A stretch of DNA of 64,000 bases, taken from Candidatus Thiodiazotropha sp. (ex Epidulcina cf. delphinae) (GTDB lineage Bacteria > Pseudomonadota > Gammaproteobacteria > Chromatiales > Chromatiaceae). Of the stretch, positions 62,562 through 64,000 are shown one piece after another. The notes under the pieces are model-generated. The model was given only the letters and a program-made list of their open reading frames with translations, made no database searches and had not been told where the DNA came from. Both the position numbers and the translations under genes were made by a program. Every line of letters starts with the position of its first letter. Position 1 is the first letter of the stretch. The stretch covers positions 40,116 through 104,115 of the forward strand of contig JAHXHS010000017.1 in the NCBI GenBank assembly GCA_025656455.1, given 5' to 3'.

Positions 62562-62750
62562 TTAATTCTCACTCGTGCTACAGGCTGCCTTGTCGGATAG
62601 ACCCGCTGATTCGGCGCGAAGTTCACCACGGGCCTGGCGGAAAATCAAGCTGGCGGAGTGTAGAAACAGCAGTGCCATCAGGAATGCGGCCAGCAGATTC
62701 GGCCACTGAGTCTGCGTGTGCTCATAACCTAGGGCATAACCTAGAAACAT
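62562..62750 (-). CDS. Small membrane protein, 5' end probably altered
   Basis: 62 residues with one transmembrane helix (about 17-38) and a cysteine-bearing tail. Its 5' end lies in three CATAACCTAG repeats (62723-62757), the last of which is also the MITE target site, so the true start may be lost or displaced. It leads the DsbB/DsbA-like genes. Confidence 0.5.
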   Translation of the reverse strand: MFLGYALGYEHTQTQWPNLLAAFLMALLFLHSASLIFRQARGELRAESAGLSDKAACSTSEN

Positions 62751-62757
62751 AACCTAG
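62723..62757. repeat. Three CATAACCTAG repeats
   Basis: CATAACCTAG at 62723-62732, 62735-62744 and 62748-62757. The CTAG of the last copy is the target duplication of the neighbouring MITE. Confidence 0.7.
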
Positions 62758-63093
62758 TACTCCGTCAACCTGATAACTTAGGATGCAGTGTGCCCCACAT
62801 CATCCAAGGCAAGGCGCACCCCAAGGGCACTTCCTCCGGGGCGCAGTGCGCGGGGAGAAGTGGCACATGGATGTGCCGTTTACGGACCGAAGGATGGAAT
62901 GGCATGCCCTTTTCAAGGACTGCAACGCCGCATTGGATGATGTGGGGCGCACCCTTTGGGCCAGCCAGGAAGCGGCCATCTGCGTTGTTGTGCTCGCTTG
63001 AATTAGCGACGGCTAGTCCTGCGCTCGCACGCCTAGCAGCTAGCCGCTTCCTGACTGGCTGCATCCTAAGTTATCAGGTTGACGGAGTACTAG
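62754..63093. mobile_element. MITE with 31-bp TIRs and CTAG target duplication
   Basis: Perfect 31-bp inverted repeats (TACTCCGTCAACC...GATGCAG) lie at 62758-62788 and 63059-63089, flanked by CTAG (62754-62757 and 63090-63093). The element is 332 bases and holds no transposase; a frame inside it is not a gene. A second, internal inverted pair (CACATCATCCAA and TTGGATGATGTG) is present. It has entered the 5' end of an IS110-family transposase gene. Confidence 0.9.
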
Positions 63094-63786
63094 ATATCCA
63101 CTCTAAATTTTGAACAGCAGGATATCCAATCACTGCAGCGGATACGTGAACGCTTGCTGAAACATCGCACCGCTACCAGTAATCAGCTGCGTGGGCTGCT
63201 TGCCGAGTATGGCATCGTGCTGCCCAAAGGCATACGTTACCTGCGTGCTCAGGTGCCGGATATCCTCGAAGATGCCGAACAACCCTTAACCGTTGTGGCC
63301 AGGCAATTCACTCACCGCCTGTATCGGGAACTCATGGCCTACGACCAGCAGATCAGCGAGCTTGAGACAGAGCTATTTGCGTTGCTTGAGCAAAATGATG
63401 ACTACCAGCGTTTACAAACCATCCCCGGAATCGGTCCTGTGATTGCCGCCACGTTACTGGCGTCAGTCGGTGATGCACACTATTTCAAGAATGGCCGTCA
63501 GATGGCCGCCTGGGTAGGACTCACGCCTCGCCAGCATGCCAGTGGGGAGAAGAGCCGCATGAAGGGGATCAGCAAGCGGGGTGACCGAACTTTGCGCAAG
63601 TTGCTGATCCATGGTGCACGAACGGTGTTGAATTGGTGTGGGCCCAAGACCGACAAGCTCAGCCTATGGCTCAAGTCACTGAGTAGTCGTGCTCATCCGT
63701 GCAAGGTCATCGTGGCCCTAGCCAACAAGCTGGCGCGGATTGCCTGGGCCGTGTTGGCAACCAAGCAACCTTATCAGGCGATATGA
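63094..63786 (+). pseudogene. IS110-family transposase, 5'-truncated by the MITE
   Basis: The frame (FEQQDIQSLQRIRERLLKHR..., then LQTIPGIGPVIAATLLASVGD and MAAWVGLTPRQHASGEKSR) is the C-terminal two-thirds of an IS110 (DEDD/transposase_20) transposase, ending in QPYQAI at 63786. The N-terminal DEDD catalytic part is missing, replaced by the MITE, so it should be inactive. Confidence 0.85.
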
Positions 63787-64000
63787 AAAACTGATTGAGC
63801 AACTCAATGTTCAAATGACAGGAGCCATCCCCAATACGGTGATACAGCAGTGATGAAACAATAACGGTTTACCCCTATCAGAGCCTGAGACCGGACAGCG
63901 GTCATCAAGACCTAGTGTGGTGTAACGTATAAACTGTACCAATCAGAGGCCCGTCAATGCCTCAAGACCAGGCGCAGCGCGCAGGCAATGGCAGCGCCCT
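63787..64000. other. Downstream IS110 flank, no gene
   Basis: Probably the 3' untranslated end of the IS110 element and host sequence. No gene was seen and the element's boundary could not be placed. Confidence 0.35.

Noticed and set aside
62790..63113. Open frames inside the second MITE
   Set aside because: They are encoded by inverted-repeat sequence and match no protein; the element is non-coding.
1..64000. CRISPR array, rRNA or tRNA genes
   Set aside because: No regular direct-repeat array or RNA-gene signature was seen on reading both strands; a covariance-model scan would be decisive.

Overview
The window looks like the chromosome of a facultatively respiring gammaproteobacterium. The gene families (multihaem c cytochromes, O2-tolerant uptake hydrogenase, cytochrome P460, c-di-GMP enzymes, PEP-CTERM protein, sigma-54 regulation) resemble those of sulfur-oxidising, denitrifying groups such as Chromatiales or Sedimenticola-like lineages. 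That taxonomic guess is inference only. No rRNA, tRNA or CRISPR array was seen.

Region 1 (1-19481) is one divergent, co-regulated unit. On the minus strand lie two tiny membrane proteins, a cytochrome bd-like (CydA-like) membrane protein, a dihaem cytochrome c and a large trihaem cytochrome c fused to an ethylbenzene-dehydrogenase-type haem domain; the last runs off the left edge. On the plus strand lie a HEAT-repeat protein, a cupredoxin-like protein, a 43-residue membrane peptide, a UspA protein with four PCP_red-like domains, a SPASM radical SAM protein with three more, a protoporphyrinogen-oxidase-like flavoprotein, a small membrane protein and a two-component pair whose regulator is a sigma-54 activator. 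Both divergent promoters carry good -24/-12 elements, and a 23-bp near-perfect palindrome lies between them. I read this as a respiratory complex with its own tetrapyrrole-handling and regulatory genes.

Region 2 (19482-23832) encodes an O2-tolerant group 1d-like [NiFe] hydrogenase (hyaA, hyaB, a small membrane protein, hyaC), again behind a near-consensus sigma-54 promoter; maturation genes are absent here. Region 3 (24170-34675) is a nine-gene operon behind an inverted-repeat operator: TonB receptor, DUF4198-like protein, NapH-like ferredoxin, HgdB/double-cubane-type reductase, its ATP-dependent activator, a DsbD/TauE-like membrane protein and a MacAB-type exporter. A MITE has inserted in frame near the end of the TauE-like gene.

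Region 4 (34676-51282) is mixed: a GGDEF/EAL protein, a PEP-CTERM protein, a GIY-YIG remnant between inverted repeats, a lysozyme-like/lipoprotein pair, a PhnD-like sensor with hybrid signalling proteins and a diguanylate cyclase, a ClpC-type unfoldase, a LysE exporter, an HTH/Clp-N pair with twin operators, a Rof-like protein, an intact and a broken cytochrome P460, and a uracil-DNA glycosylase-like protein. Region 5 (51461-55446) pairs rubrerythrin with an unusual fusion of a molybdopterin oxidoreductase and a NifS-type cysteine desulfurase.

Region 6 (55467-64000) is a decaying, mobile-element-rich stretch: broken msrB, monooxygenase, phosphatase and HTH genes, interspersed repeats, an ArsR/AHSA1 pair, arsR-arsM with a GNAT gene, a DsbA/DsbB-like pair, and an IS110-family transposase cut by a second MITE with CTAG flanks.
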